In this document: piece by piece, positions 34,714-44,400 of the stretch
Layout of the letters: each line of letters begins with the position of its first letter
Numbering within the stretch: the stretch's first letter is position 1
Assembly (NCBI GenBank): GCA_019636755.1
Contig: JAHBWZ010000004.1
Span: 248,001-312,000 of the forward strand
Direction: 5' to 3'
Length of the DNA stretch: 64,000 nt
Source: Phycisphaeraceae bacterium
Lineage (GTDB): Bacteria; Planctomycetota; Phycisphaerae; Phycisphaerales; SM1A02
Made by a program: the position numbers and the translations under genes
Notes under the pieces: model-generated
Seen by the model: the letters and a program-made list of their open reading frames with translations, nothing else
What the model was told of the DNA's origin: nothing
Databases searched by the model: none

Positions 34714-37157
34714 GTTCGGACGCCTCCAGATCTGAATGTACTTCGGCCGTCCGTGGCGAGCGTGCCATGGGAGAGAACCAGTCCGGCCGGACGACCGGCC
34801 AGCATGACGATGCAGAGTGCGGCAAGCGCCGCCGCCACCGCGCCGGGCATCGGATGGAGCCAGGTGCCCGTGGTGAATCGAACGGCCCAGGTGATGGAGA
34901 GCAGGACGGCCGCCGCCAGCACGAGGGCCAGGGGCACCACCAGCGCAAGCAGGCGCCTCCGCGCGGACGACGTGGTCGCGCGACGGCCATCGATGTCACC
35001 GGCCGGAATCGCAGGACCGTCCGGGCGCCGGGACCGGCCACGGATGCAGCCGGCGGCGACGAGAGCGCCGATGAGCGCACCGGCCAGGGTGAGCGGCAGG
35101 TTCAACCAGCGTGCCATCCGCCACCGGTGCCCCGCGACGAGCGACTGGATGGCCACGGCATGGAGCAGCGCACCACGGACGCCCGACACGGGCTCCGTTT
35201 CGTCCCGCTCACGGTCCGCGATGAACGCGATCCGGCCCGAGAAGCGCCGCGCCAGCGCATCCGCGGGCAGATCCCAGACCTGCTCGTATCGGATCGTCGA
35301 CGCCTGGATCGCACGCTCCGACGGCATGGTGAGAACGAGGTAGGACTCCGTGTCGCCGGACTGGAGACCGAAGGTCCGCCGCGCGTCCGGCACGAACACG
35401 CTGGACCCGGAGGGCACCAGCCACGCCGTGGCGCCGACGAACTGCCGATGATCCGGCCGCGCCGAGTCCGAACGGAAGGCGCGGATCCGGATCCGATCGC
35501 CATCGCTCGCGTACTCGACGAACGCGCCCGGCGCATGGAAGGCGGCGAAGGCGGCGGTCGAGATGGCGGGCATCGGTTCCATGTCGGGTCGCTGCACCAG
35601 CAGGTGAACCCAGGGGTGACCACTGTCATAGCCGACGGTCGCCGCACCCCAGAGCGGCCCGGCTTCCCAGACGGTCCCGCTCATGGTCGGGCGCCCGTCG
35701 GCCCACACCCACGAGTTGACGCCGAGGACGACGGACACCCCGCGCGATCGCGCCTCGCGGATGGCGGCCGCGAGCAGGTCATCGTGGACGGAGGCCGACG
35801 AGAAGAAGACATCCAGGACGACCACCCGCGCGCCGGCATCGACCAGTCGGCGGATGGCAGCCGCGTGCATCGGGCGGTACGACTGGCGACCCGCGCCCGG
35901 CTGGAACGTCTCCAGGTCCGGTCGTCCGACCAGCGACGCGGCGGTCTCCGCGTCGAACTCCACGATCACGACATCCGGCAGTGATTCGACCTGCACCAGC
36001 GACTGGGGCGGTGCGGGGAGAATCCCGCCGATCCACATCCGCGCCGTACTCCAGCGGGCGAGCACCGGCGTGGTCACCACCTGCGCGACGCCGGCGGCGA
36101 CGAGCACCACGAGCATCAGCACGAGTCCCGAGAAGACGCGCGGTCGGTGGCGGCGCAGGCCCATCGCCCGGCGCACGAGTCCGCCGCCGGCGAGGATCCG
36201 GCGGATCGCGGTCGCCACCTTCCCGGCATCGTCGAAGCGATGATCGGGATGCGGCGCAAGACACGAGCGGACCACGGACTCCAGGCCGCCCAGGAGTTCC
36301 GGCGCCTGCGCGATCAGGACCGCCCGGGTCTCACGAAGCGTCCGCGGCGGACCGGCAACCGCCCGGGCCCGCGCCTCCACGCTCGCGTCATCCGGCAGTC
36401 CGAAGGCGTCCTCGCCGGTCAGCAGGCGGAAGAGCAGGGCGCCGAGCGACCAGACGTCCGCGCGCTTGTCGATCCGGTCCCGGTCGCGGCGCAGGTGCTC
36501 CGGGCTCATGAACGGAAGCGTCCCGGCGATCCGCGTGCCCGACCAGCCGAGGACGGGACGTGCGATGCCGAAGTCGATCAGGAAGACGCGACCGGTCGTG
36601 TCCACGAGGATGTTGTCCGGCTTGACATCCAGGTGCAGGTCGCCATCGCCATGCACGTACGCGAGCGCTGAACACACCTGCAGGAACTGTCCCAGCCGTG
36701 CATGGACATCGAGTCCACGCTCATTCGCGTCGGTCGTGATGGGTGTGGCGCCCGGCAGGTACTCCATCACGATGTAATGCATCTGCGAGCCGTCGTCACG
36801 CGCCTGCGTGCCGGCATCGATCACGCGCACGATGTTCTCGTGACGCATCCGGGCGAGCACCCGGAACTCATGCGGAACCGTCCCGGTGCCACCGTCGTCA
36901 TACACCTGCGCATGGATCAGCTTGACCGCCACCTCCATGCCGTGCTCGCGGTGTACGGCGTGCCAGACCTCGCCCATGCCGCCACGCCCCAGGCGGCGTC
37001 GAAGGATGTACGCGCCGATGACCTCGCCGCTGCGCGGCAGCACCGGCTCTCGCGGCAGGTCGAAGACCTCGGACGTCGGCACGCCGGTGGTCTCGCCGTC
37101 GCGATCCTGCGGCCGCTCGTCCGGTCGATCGGGCCCCCACGTCCCCATGCACGTCAT
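34710..37157 (-). CDS. Membrane Ser/Thr protein kinase with C-terminal CHASE2 sensor
   Basis: An 815-residue protein. Kinase domain about residues 48-310: LGRGGMGEVWHAVHREHG (P-loop), Lys79 in VAVKL, the catalytic loop HLDVKPDN (His175, Asp177), DFG at 195-197 and the activation segment AGTLPFMSPEHL. The usual HRD reads HLD, so the kinase is of the non-RD kind. A membrane helix (VFSGLVLMLVVLVAAGVAQV, ~residue 375) leads to a CHASE2 domain (LPDVVIVEFDAETAASLVGR, RLVDAGARVVVLDVFFSSAS, IAFIADRERDETEPVSGVRG), followed by three more helices. CHASE2 is an extracytoplasmic sensor. I use ATG 37157; ATG 37148 is possible. It heads an operon with two exported paralogues. Confidence 0.9.
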   Translation of the reverse strand: MTCMGTWGPDRPDERPQDRDGETTGVPTSEVFDLPREPVLPRSGEVIGAYILRRRLGRGGMGEVWHAVHREHGMEVAVKLIHAQVYDDGGTGTVPHEFRVLARMRHENIVRVIDAGTQARDDGSQMHYIVMEYLPGATPITTDANERGLDVHARLGQFLQVCSALAYVHGDGDLHLDVKPDNILVDTTGRVFLIDFGIARPVLGWSGTRIAGTLPFMSPEHLRRDRDRIDKRADVWSLGALLFRLLTGEDAFGLPDDASVEARARAVAGPPRTLRETRAVLIAQAPELLGGLESVVRSCLAPHPDHRFDDAGKVATAIRRILAGGGLVRRAMGLRRHRPRVFSGLVLMLVVLVAAGVAQVVTTPVLARWSTARMWIGGILPAPPQSLVQVESLPDVVIVEFDAETAASLVGRPDLETFQPGAGRQSYRPMHAAAIRRLVDAGARVVVLDVFFSSASVHDDLLAAAIREARSRGVSVVLGVNSWVWADGRPTMSGTVWEAGPLWGAATVGYDSGHPWVHLLVQRPDMEPMPAISTAAFAAFHAPGAFVEYASDGDRIRIRAFRSDSARPDHRQFVGATAWLVPSGSSVFVPDARRTFGLQSGDTESYLVLTMPSERAIQASTIRYEQVWDLPADALARRFSGRIAFIADRERDETEPVSGVRGALLHAVAIQSLVAGHRWRMARWLNLPLTLAGALIGALVAAGCIRGRSRRPDGPAIPAGDIDGRRATTSSARRRLLALVVPLALVLAAAVLLSITWAVRFTTGTWLHPMPGAVAAALAALCIVMLAGRPAGLVLSHGTLATDGRSTFRSGGVRT

Positions 37158-37328
37158 CGTACCGCCGGGCCCCCGCCGAGGTGGCTGGAAACCACGTGAC
37201 ACGGCACCCTGTCCCGGAGTGCGAGCCGGTCCCGGACCGATCCCGCACGACCGACCGCGGTCCGGCTGTCCGTCTCGGGTCGCCGCCGGTATGCTCCGCG
37301 ATCGCACCACCGGCCAGGGGAATCCCAC

Positions 37329-37760
37329 ATGCAGAGCCGAACGCTCGCATCCCTACTCTGCGGCGGCATCACACCGGCCCGGCTCTCCGCGGATCTCGCG
37401 CTCACGCTGCTGCGCGTCACGACCGGTCTGCTCATGGCGCCGCATGGCTGGGGCAAACTGCCGGTCTCCGCGGAACTGGTCACGAACGTCGGCGCCATGG
37501 GATTCCCGGTGCCCACGGTCTCCGCCTGGGCCGCCGCGCTCTCCGAGTTCATCGGCGGGCTCCTGCTGGCGGCCGGACTGTTCACGCGGATCTCGGCGTT
37601 CATGATCGCGTGCACGATGGCCGGCGCGGTGCTCGTCGCGCACGCGGGCGATCCGCTCAGCGCCAGGGAAATGGCACTGCTCTATCTCGTGATCTCCATC
37701 GGATTCGTCGTGCACGGCAGCGGGCGCTTCGGCCTGGATCGACTCGCGCGATCGCGGTAG
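37329..37760 (+). CDS. DoxX-family membrane protein
   Basis: A 143-residue protein with four helices: ALTLLRVTTGLLMAPHGWGK, AALSEFIGGLLLAAGLFTRI, AFMIACTMAGAVLVAHAGDP and ALLYLVISIGFVVHGSGRFG. The Arg in LLRVTTGLLM, GWGKL, and FIGGLLLAAGLFTR are DoxX signatures. The start ATG follows CAGGGGAA. TATGCT at 37290-37295 may be the -10 element. DoxX proteins are linked to redox functions in some bacteria; the exact role here is unknown. Confidence 0.9.
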   Translation: MQSRTLASLLCGGITPARLSADLALTLLRVTTGLLMAPHGWGKLPVSAELVTNVGAMGFPVPTVSAWAAALSEFIGGLLLAAGLFTRISAFMIACTMAGAVLVAHAGDPLSAREMALLYLVISIGFVVHGSGRFGLDRLARSR

Positions 37761-37914
37761 CCGGATGGCGCCGGCATCGTCACCCCGATCGGGATTGCGG
37801 GGCAGACGGACGGAAGATCCTCCCGGCAGACCTCCTCCAATCCGGGCAGGGCGGTCCCGCATCGACCCGACGGCGGACGCGATGCGGCCCCCCCCGCCGC
37901 AGGAGGACGCACCG

Positions 37915-38697
37915 GTGACACCAGGCCCGAGACCGGATCCCGACACCCGCGCCGGCGCCGCCGAGGACCCCGGGATCCTCCGTTTCGCCGAACTGCTCGA
38001 GCGGGAGCACCGCGGGGAACTCGCTGCGGCGGAATCCGTGGAACTCCTCGAGATGCTCCGCCTGGATCCCGCGCTGCAGGCAGAGCGTGCATCGATCGAC
38101 GCTGCCGCGCGCACCTCCGGGCAGGCCATCGACGCCGCCGTGACCCACTTCGACTTCGATCGCGCCCGTCGAGCGATCCGTGAGCGCCTCCGGCTCGATG
38201 CCCTTCGGCTCCGCATGCTCCTGGTCTGCGCGCCGCTCGCGCCGGCCATCGCCGTCGCGACCGGACTCCCGGCGCCGGACTGGACCTTCGTGACCTGCCT
38301 GTCCGCCGTCTTCGTCGCACAGGGCGTCCTCTTCTGGGTGCTGGCCCGCACCCGCCGGCGACGCGGCATGGCCGCGCTGGACGCGGGCGGGGCGCTGCTG
38401 CCGCAGACACACAGTGCCTTCACCGTGTCCGGACGGAACGAGCATGCGCTCCTCCAGGCGGCCGCGTGCATCATCACGCTCGCGCTCTTCCTCATGGTGA
38501 TCGACGCCGTGCTGGACCGGACACCGGCGCGGGGCGTCATCGCCGTCCTCCTCCTGATCGTCGTCGCGCCGCCCCTGCTTCGCCGCGCCTTCGCGCCGTC
38601 GCATCGCAGGCGCCTGGAACGGTTCCTGGCCGGCAGTCTCGACGCCTCCGCATGGATGCACGGATCGGATGGGAAGGCACCAGGCGGGAAGGCATGA
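37915..38697 (+). CDS. Putative anti-sigma factor (membrane), partner of the next gene
   Basis: A 260-residue protein if started at GTG 37915, which I prefer because AGGAGG (37901-37906) precedes it at eight bases. Upstream in-frame ATGs lack a ribosome site. The N-terminal ~90 residues (ILRFAELLEREHRGELAAAE, VELLEMLRLDPALQ) are helical and resemble the cytoplasmic part of anti-sigma proteins of planctomycetes. No His-x3-Cys-x2-Cys zinc motif is present. Then come four hydrophobic helices in two pairs (LVCAPLAPAIAVATGL, FVTCLSAVFVAQGVLFWVLA; AAACIITLALFLMVIDAVL, GVIAVLLLIVVAPPLL). The stop overlaps the sigma factor start (ATGA at 38694), the reverse of the more usual sigma-first order. Confidence 0.6.
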   Translation: MTPGPRPDPDTRAGAAEDPGILRFAELLEREHRGELAAAESVELLEMLRLDPALQAERASIDAAARTSGQAIDAAVTHFDFDRARRAIRERLRLDALRLRMLLVCAPLAPAIAVATGLPAPDWTFVTCLSAVFVAQGVLFWVLARTRRRRGMAALDAGGALLPQTHSAFTVSGRNEHALLQAAACIITLALFLMVIDAVLDRTPARGVIAVLLLIVVAPPLLRRAFAPSHRRRLERFLAGSLDASAWMHGSDGKAPGGKA

Positions 38698-39227
38698 CTG
38701 CAGACCACGGCGCCGCCGCGTTCGACCTGGACGCGATCCTCCCGGCACGGCAGCGAGACCTCCTGGCCTGCGCGCTGCGCATCACCGGCGATCTCTTCCT
38801 GGCCGAGGATGCACTGCAGGAGGCGTGTCTCCAGGCGCACGCGGCCCGCGCATCGTTCCGCGGCGACGCGGACCCGGTGACGTGGCTCTATCGCATCCTG
38901 ATCCGAGAGGCGATCCGCCTGCGCCGCCGGCGCGATCGACTGCGGGAACGGCACGACATCGAGGTCCGACACGCCGCCGAGTCCCGCACGCACCGCGTCA
39001 CACCGCCGCCGGAGTGGTACGAGGAGGTCGCACGGCTGCTCGCGGCGCTCGACACGCTCCCGGAGGCGCAGCGGCTGGCGCTGGCGCTGCTCTCCGTCCG
39101 GGAGTTCCCGGCCACGGAGGCGGCCGCAATTCTCGGCACCACGCCCGCCACGATCTACACACGCGCCTTCCGCGCCCGGCAGCGCCTGCGCGAACTGCTG
39201 TCCCCGGAGTCGAGCATGCACCGCTGA
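38694..39227 (+). CDS. ECF-type RNA polymerase sigma factor
   Basis: A 177-residue protein with both sigma-70 regions: region 2 (CALRITGDLFLAEDALQEAC, FRGDADPVTWLYRILIREAI) and region 4 (LDTLPEAQRLALALLSVREF, TEAAAILGTTPATIYTRAFR). The region 4 helix-turn-helix is clear. Length fits a core ECF factor without extra domains. Translation is coupled to the preceding membrane anti-sigma candidate. I see no ECF-type promoter upstream that would show autoregulation. Confidence 0.9.
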   Translation: MTADHGAAAFDLDAILPARQRDLLACALRITGDLFLAEDALQEACLQAHAARASFRGDADPVTWLYRILIREAIRLRRRRDRLRERHDIEVRHAAESRTHRVTPPPEWYEEVARLLAALDTLPEAQRLALALLSVREFPATEAAAILGTTPATIYTRAFRARQRLRELLSPESSMHR

Positions 39228-39295
39228 CGACAATGGCCGGCCGAGCGCAGCAGCGCCGGGTGGCACGATGCGGACACGATCGGGTACCCTTCGGC

Positions 39296-39964
39296 ATGGC
39301 CTCAACGCAGGACACGATCTCCGTCCACCACGCACCCGCGCCCACAGACCTCCGCGTCCGGCGACTGCTCCTCGCGGCCGCGGCCGTCGCCATCGTGAGT
39401 TCAGCATGCGACCGGAGACGCGAACCGGCCCCCCGGGGCACGGTCCCCGCAGTCACATGGCGTGCCCTGGAACCCTCGTCTCTGCCGGCCGATCAGCAGG
39501 CGCGGATCACGCTGGCCACGGATGCCCGCAACGACATGTTCGGGCGCCTCATGTCGGCCCTGGGGCAGGCGATGGCCACGGAGGGGACCGCCGGCGCCAT
39601 CGATGTCTGCCGTCAGCGCGCCCCGCAGATCGCGCAGGAGGTGGGCGCGGCGCACGGCGTCCGGATCGGCCGCACGAGTGAGCGCCTGCGCAACCCGGAC
39701 AACCGCGCGCCGGCGTGGGCACAGGCCTTCCTGTCGGAGCGCCCGGAAGCGCCGGTCTACGCGCTCGCCGATGACGGCACGCTCGGCGCCGTCCTGCCCA
39801 TCCGGATCATGACGCTCTGTCTCGCGTGCCACGGCGCGCCGGCGTCGATCGCGCCCGCCGTGCGCGACGCGCTGGCGATGCACTACCCGGACGACGCGGC
39901 GACGGGATACGCCGAGGGCGATCTCCGCGGCTGGTTCTGGGTCGAGGTCCCGGCAGGCGGGTGA
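39296..39964 (+). CDS. DUF3365-like haem-binding lipoprotein
   Basis: A 222-residue protein with signal ending AAAAVAIVSSAC (lipobox Cys about residue 40). The mature part has LMSALGQAMATEGTAGAIDV, CRQRAPQIAQEVG, RIGRTSERLRNPDNRAPAWA and the c-type haem motif Cys-Leu-Ala-Cys-His (MTLCLACHGAP), all features of the DUF3365/Tll0287-like family of single-haem sensors and redox proteins. Haem attachment would take place outside the cytoplasm. TACCCT ends five bases before the ATG, so the mRNA may be leaderless. Confidence 0.85.
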   Translation: MASTQDTISVHHAPAPTDLRVRRLLLAAAAVAIVSSACDRRREPAPRGTVPAVTWRALEPSSLPADQQARITLATDARNDMFGRLMSALGQAMATEGTAGAIDVCRQRAPQIAQEVGAAHGVRIGRTSERLRNPDNRAPAWAQAFLSERPEAPVYALADDGTLGAVLPIRIMTLCLACHGAPASIAPAVRDALAMHYPDDAATGYAEGDLRGWFWVEVPAGG

Positions 39965-40075
39965 TGCGGCGGAGACGCGGCGTCGCGCCGCGCCGATCCG
40001 CCCGCGTGGTACCGCCGCCGGCGATCCGGGCGCCCGCGATCGGCATGCGGCGACCCGGCCGCCGCCAGGTCCGGA

Positions 40076-41299
40076 TCAGCGACGGCTGACCGCGGAACGG
40101 ATGGCGATCAGTTCCGTGATGTTCTCCGGCGTCACCATGCCGACCAGCCGCGCGGCACCGGACGCGTCGTGGTCGATGACGGGCACCAGCGGACACGGTC
40201 CCGCCGATCGGCGGCGCCGTGAGGTCGCGGATCCACGATCGGGAACGGCGTGATCATCGGCGCCGGTGCGCCCCTCCTCATCGGAACGGTCCCGGTCCCC
40301 CGCGATCGCCATCGCATCCTCGATCGACGCGCGCGACGAGACCGACGGGCACGGCGGGATCATCACGTCTCCCACGCGGGCGGCAAGACCGGACGCGGCG
40401 AGCGCGCTGATGAGGCCCGAGCGCGTGAGGAGTCCCACGAGCGCCGTGCCGTCGTCCGGTGCCGCGCCGTCACGCAGCACCGGGAAGTCCTGCTGGTCGC
40501 CCGCGAGCAGTTCGTCCGCAGCGTCGGCCAGCGTGTCGGACGCGTGCAGGACGCGGAACCGGCGGATCATCGCATCGCGCACCAGAAGCCCGCGCAGGGC
40601 CGCCGTGGCCGCCGTGGACTTCGCCTCCGCACCGGCGCCCAGGAAGACGAAGACCGCAATGAGCATGAGCATGATGTTGCCGATGAGGAGCCCGACCAGT
40701 GCGAACCCGACCGCGACGACCTGTCCCGTGACCGCCGCGATCTCCGTGGCCCGCACGCGGTCCATCGTCATCGCCAGCAGCGCACGCAGGACGCGACCGC
40801 CGTCCATGGGAAACGCCGGCAGCATGTTGAACAGGATCAGCATGCCGTTGACGAAGACGAGCCCGCCGAGGAAATCGATCCGGTGCAGGCCCGGCTCGTC
40901 GGGAATGAACGCAGCCGGTCCGCGCAGGGCAAGCGTCAGGGGAATGAGCACCAGCAGGATGGCGACGTTCACCAGCGGTCCCGCGATCGCGACCACCAGT
41001 TCCTGTCCCGGCCGCTCGGGCATCCGTTCCAGGCGCGCGACGCCGCCGATCGGCAGCAGCGTGACATCCTTCGTGCGGACGCCGAACACCCGCGCCGCGA
41101 ACGCGTGGCCGAACTCGTGGAGCACGACGCAGGCGAAGATCGCGAGGACGAAGAGGACCGTCCGGACTCCGGACAGGAACCCCTCCGATCCCTCCGCGAA
41201 CGCCCCCATGGCGAAGATCCAGGCGAGCAGCAGCAGGAACGTCCAGTGCATGCGCACGACGATCCCGGCGACGGTGAAGAGCGGAAACGCGGGCCCCAT
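40076..41299 (-). CDS. Site-2 type membrane metalloprotease (M50) with CBS domains
   Basis: A 407-residue protein from ATG 41299. It has the zinc motif HEFGH (residues 61-65) in a hydrophobic helix (FVLAIFACVVLHEFGHAFAA), the second ligand region NMLPAFPMDGGRVLRALLAM, and AIAGPLVNVAILLVLIPLTL between them. Six or so helices. The C-terminal part holds CBS-type blocks (VRDAMIRRFRVLHASDTLAD, FPVLRDGAAPDDGTALVGLL, LVPVIDHDASGAARLVGMVT). A charged ~40-residue insertion (DRDRSDEEGRTGADDHAV onward) interrupts the second CBS repeat. This is the rhomboid-unrelated S2P subgroup 3; the substrates are unknown, possibly anti-sigma factors. Confidence 0.92.
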   Translation of the reverse strand: MGPAFPLFTVAGIVVRMHWTFLLLLAWIFAMGAFAEGSEGFLSGVRTVLFVLAIFACVVLHEFGHAFAARVFGVRTKDVTLLPIGGVARLERMPERPGQELVVAIAGPLVNVAILLVLIPLTLALRGPAAFIPDEPGLHRIDFLGGLVFVNGMLILFNMLPAFPMDGGRVLRALLAMTMDRVRATEIAAVTGQVVAVGFALVGLLIGNIMLMLIAVFVFLGAGAEAKSTAATAALRGLLVRDAMIRRFRVLHASDTLADAADELLAGDQQDFPVLRDGAAPDDGTALVGLLTRSGLISALAASGLAARVGDVMIPPCPSVSSRASIEDAMAIAGDRDRSDEEGRTGADDHAVPDRGSATSRRRRSAGPCPLVPVIDHDASGAARLVGMVTPENITELIAIRSAVSRR

Positions 41300-41344
41300 G
41301 CGGCGATGGTAGCGTCGGGGCGCCCCGGTCTCCGCGGCGCGAAG

Positions 41345-41430
41345 TGGATCCGGTGGGGATCGAACCCACACGCCGGTTTCCCGACCGCGGCTTTTAAGGC
41401 CGCTGCGTCTGCCAATTCCGCCACGGATCC
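41345..41430 (-). tRNA. tRNA-Leu (anticodon UAA)
   Basis: The acceptor stem GGATCCG (5' end at 41430) pairs with CGGATCC, followed by discriminator A at 41345. The D-arm reads TGGCGGAATTGGCAGACGC. The anticodon stem-loop GCGGC-CTTAAAA-GCCGC carries TAA. A long variable arm (GTCGGGAAACCGGC region) and T-loop GGGTTCGATCCCC follow. The 86-base length and class II fold fit leucine. The 3' CCA is not encoded. Confidence 0.95.
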
Positions 41431-41463
41431 GCGCGGCGCATCGTACCCGGACACCTCGCGCCG

Positions 41464-44400
41464 TCAGCGCCGGTTGTCGGGTGAGGACTTGTCGGGGAAC
41501 GCCGGCGGGGCGGGCACGGGACGGGGATCCGCCTCGATGCGCCGCCGCAGGTGGTCGATGGCCGCCATGAGCTGCGCGTCCTCGCCGCGGAACGTGGCAT
41601 GCGGCAGGTTGTCCACCTCGATGTCCGGCTCGAAGCCGTGGCCCTCGATGAGCCACTCCCCTTCCGGCCCGTACACGCCGAACTCCGCCGCGGACGCGAT
41701 GCCGCGATCGACCAGGCGGTTCTGCATGCTCAGCCAGATCTCACCGCCCCAGGTGCGCGTCCCGATCGTCGTTCCCAGGCCCAGCCGGCGGAAGCCGTCG
41801 CAGAAGGCCTCACCGTCCGAGGCCGTTCCCTCGTCGCAGAGCACGACGATGTGACCGCGGAACGCGTACTGCTGATTCCACTCGGGCTGTCCGACCCTGC
41901 CCTGCCAGTACATCCACGCACGGCGCATGAGTCGCCCGAGCACCCAGGAGTCGATGTTGCCGCCGCGGTTCTGTCGCACGTCGACGATGAGCCCCTGGCG
42001 GTTGAAGACCGGGTAGAACTGCTCGGCGAACCGCAGGAAGTCCTCAGTCCCCATCGCGCGCAGGTGCACGTAGCCGATCGCGCCGGCCCCCGACTCCTCC
42101 ACGATCGCGCGGCGCGTCCACTCCCAGTCGTGGTACCGCAGGTCCGCGTCCGCCGGGCCCGGGACCGGGTGCACGATGACGTCGCGCTCCTCCACTCCGC
42201 GGCGGACGCGGAGGCGCACCTGCCGCCCGGCGCGATCGCGCAGGGCTTCGCCCAGTGCGATCAGGCCCGTCATCGGGCGGCCGTTGACCTGGGTGATGAG
42301 ATCGCCTTCGCGGACATCGACGCCCGGGCGCGCCAGCGGCGAGCGCCGGTCGGGAAACTCCGGATCCGCGCGGTAGACGTGGTCCACCCGCAGGCCTGCC
42401 CCCCCTTCCGCCGGGACCAGCCGCGCGCCCAGGAACGACGGCCCCACCTGCGTCGGGCCGCGGCGGTAGTCGCCGCTCCCGACGTAGATGTGCAGCGCGG
42501 ACAGTTCCCCCACCATCTGGGACAGGACCTCGTCCAGTTCGGCCCGCGTCTGGACGCGCTCGATCCACGGCTCGTACTTCGCGCGCATCGCGGGCCAGTC
42601 GACGCCGTGCATGCCGGGGTCGTAGAAGTAGTCGCGCATGAGGCGCCACGCCTCGACGAACATCTGCCGCCACTCCTCGGCGGGCTCGATCGAAGGACGC
42701 CAGCCGGCGATCGGGACCTCCGTCTTCGCGAGATCCGGCGGCGTGAGTCCGGCGTCGGCGATGTGCATCGATTTCTCGCGCCGGATCAGCAGCCTGGTGC
42801 GGTCACCGGAGAGTTCGAAGGCGGCGACATCCGCCGCCAGGATCACGGGCTCGATCTCCTCGTTGCGCACGGGCAGCGCGACGAGGGCCGGCTTCGCATC
42901 CGGCTCGTTGGCGCGCCGGAGAAGGAACAGCGCCTCCCGGCCCGCCGCGAGATCCGTGATGTTCCCCGGCGGAAGGGGCGCCTCGTGCAGCCGCGCCGCG
43001 ATGTCCGTGAAGTCGATCTCGACGCGCCGCGGCACGTCCGCGGGCGGCGCATCCGCTGCGGGCGCCGGCGCGTCCGTTCCCGGGGGCGTGCCGGCGACGG
43101 CGGGCGCGTCCCTGCCGTCGGGTGACTTCGCGCCGGGCTTCTTCGGCGGGTTGAACTCGTCCGCGGGCTCGAACGGCGAGCGTGCCGGACCCGCGAGCGG
43201 GATGCCGTAGACCTTCGTCTGGTTCACGAACGCCGGCTCCGGCTGGTAGGCCCCCCAGACGCTCGCGACGGATGACTGGAAGTGGCGATCGGAGAGGAAC
43301 CAGAGCCATGTGCCGTCCGGCGACCAGGCGGGGCTGCGCGAGTTCACGCGATCGGACGTGATGGTGTGCGTCTCGCCGCTCTCGACCGCGTGGATCCGGA
43401 TCACCGTGAACGTGTTGGCGACCGTCTCCACGAATGCCAGCCAGCGCGAATCGGGCGAGAAGACCAGCCCGCTGAAGGGATCCCACTGGCTGACGGACTG
43501 CGCCACCAGGCGAGGCTCGCCTGTTCCGACGTCGGCCATCCAGAGGCGCATGTCCTTGTCCTGCCACGCGACGCTCATTCCATCCGGAGAGATCGCCGGA
43601 TCGAACCTGAAGATCGCGCCGTCCCTGGTCACCTGCGTGCGCGGGCCGAGTCCGTCCGCCGGGAGCGACCAGAGTTCCAGTTCACCGGTCTCGTCGCTCA
43701 GCGCGAGCAGTCGATCGGTCCCGGGCAGGAACTGCGCCTGGCGGAACCGGGCGCGGCTGTCCCGTGTCACCTCGACGGTCCGCCCCTGCTTCCGGGGCGC
43801 GACGACGACGTCGCCGCGGATCGTGAGCACCACGCGCTCTCCGTCCGGGCTGAGATGCGCCGACGTGACCCATTCCAGCGGCTTCTCGATCCACCGGTCC
43901 ATCCGGTGCGTCAGGTCGGATGCGAGCCTGATGTCGAGCGCCTTCGTCTCCCCGGCAGCGATCTCATGCACGTGCAGATCCACGCCCCACTGCAGCACCA
44001 CGCGACCGCGGTCCAGCGTCGCGCCGCGCACATCGAGCCCCTGGAAGCGCGTGTGCTGACGGCGGTCGCCACCGTCCGGACGCATCGACCAGAGATTCAC
44101 CGTCCCGTCGAAGTCGCCCAGGAAATACACGCGGCCGCGATGCCACATCGGGCTGAAGCACTCGCCCGCGAAATCGGCGGTCAGGTGAACGGCCTCGCGG
44201 CCGTCGCCGTCGAAGCGCCAGAGGCTCCGCGCGGTCCCGCCGCGATACCGCTTCGTCTGGCTTCCCTGGAAGCGCTGCCGGGTGAAATAGAGACGCCCCT
44301 CGTCGTCGAAGACGCCTTCCGCCGCCTGGGCCAGCGGAATGCGGTCGATCGCGCCGCTCGCGGGGTCGATCGCAAGGAGCTGCACGCCGGGCAGGGTCGA

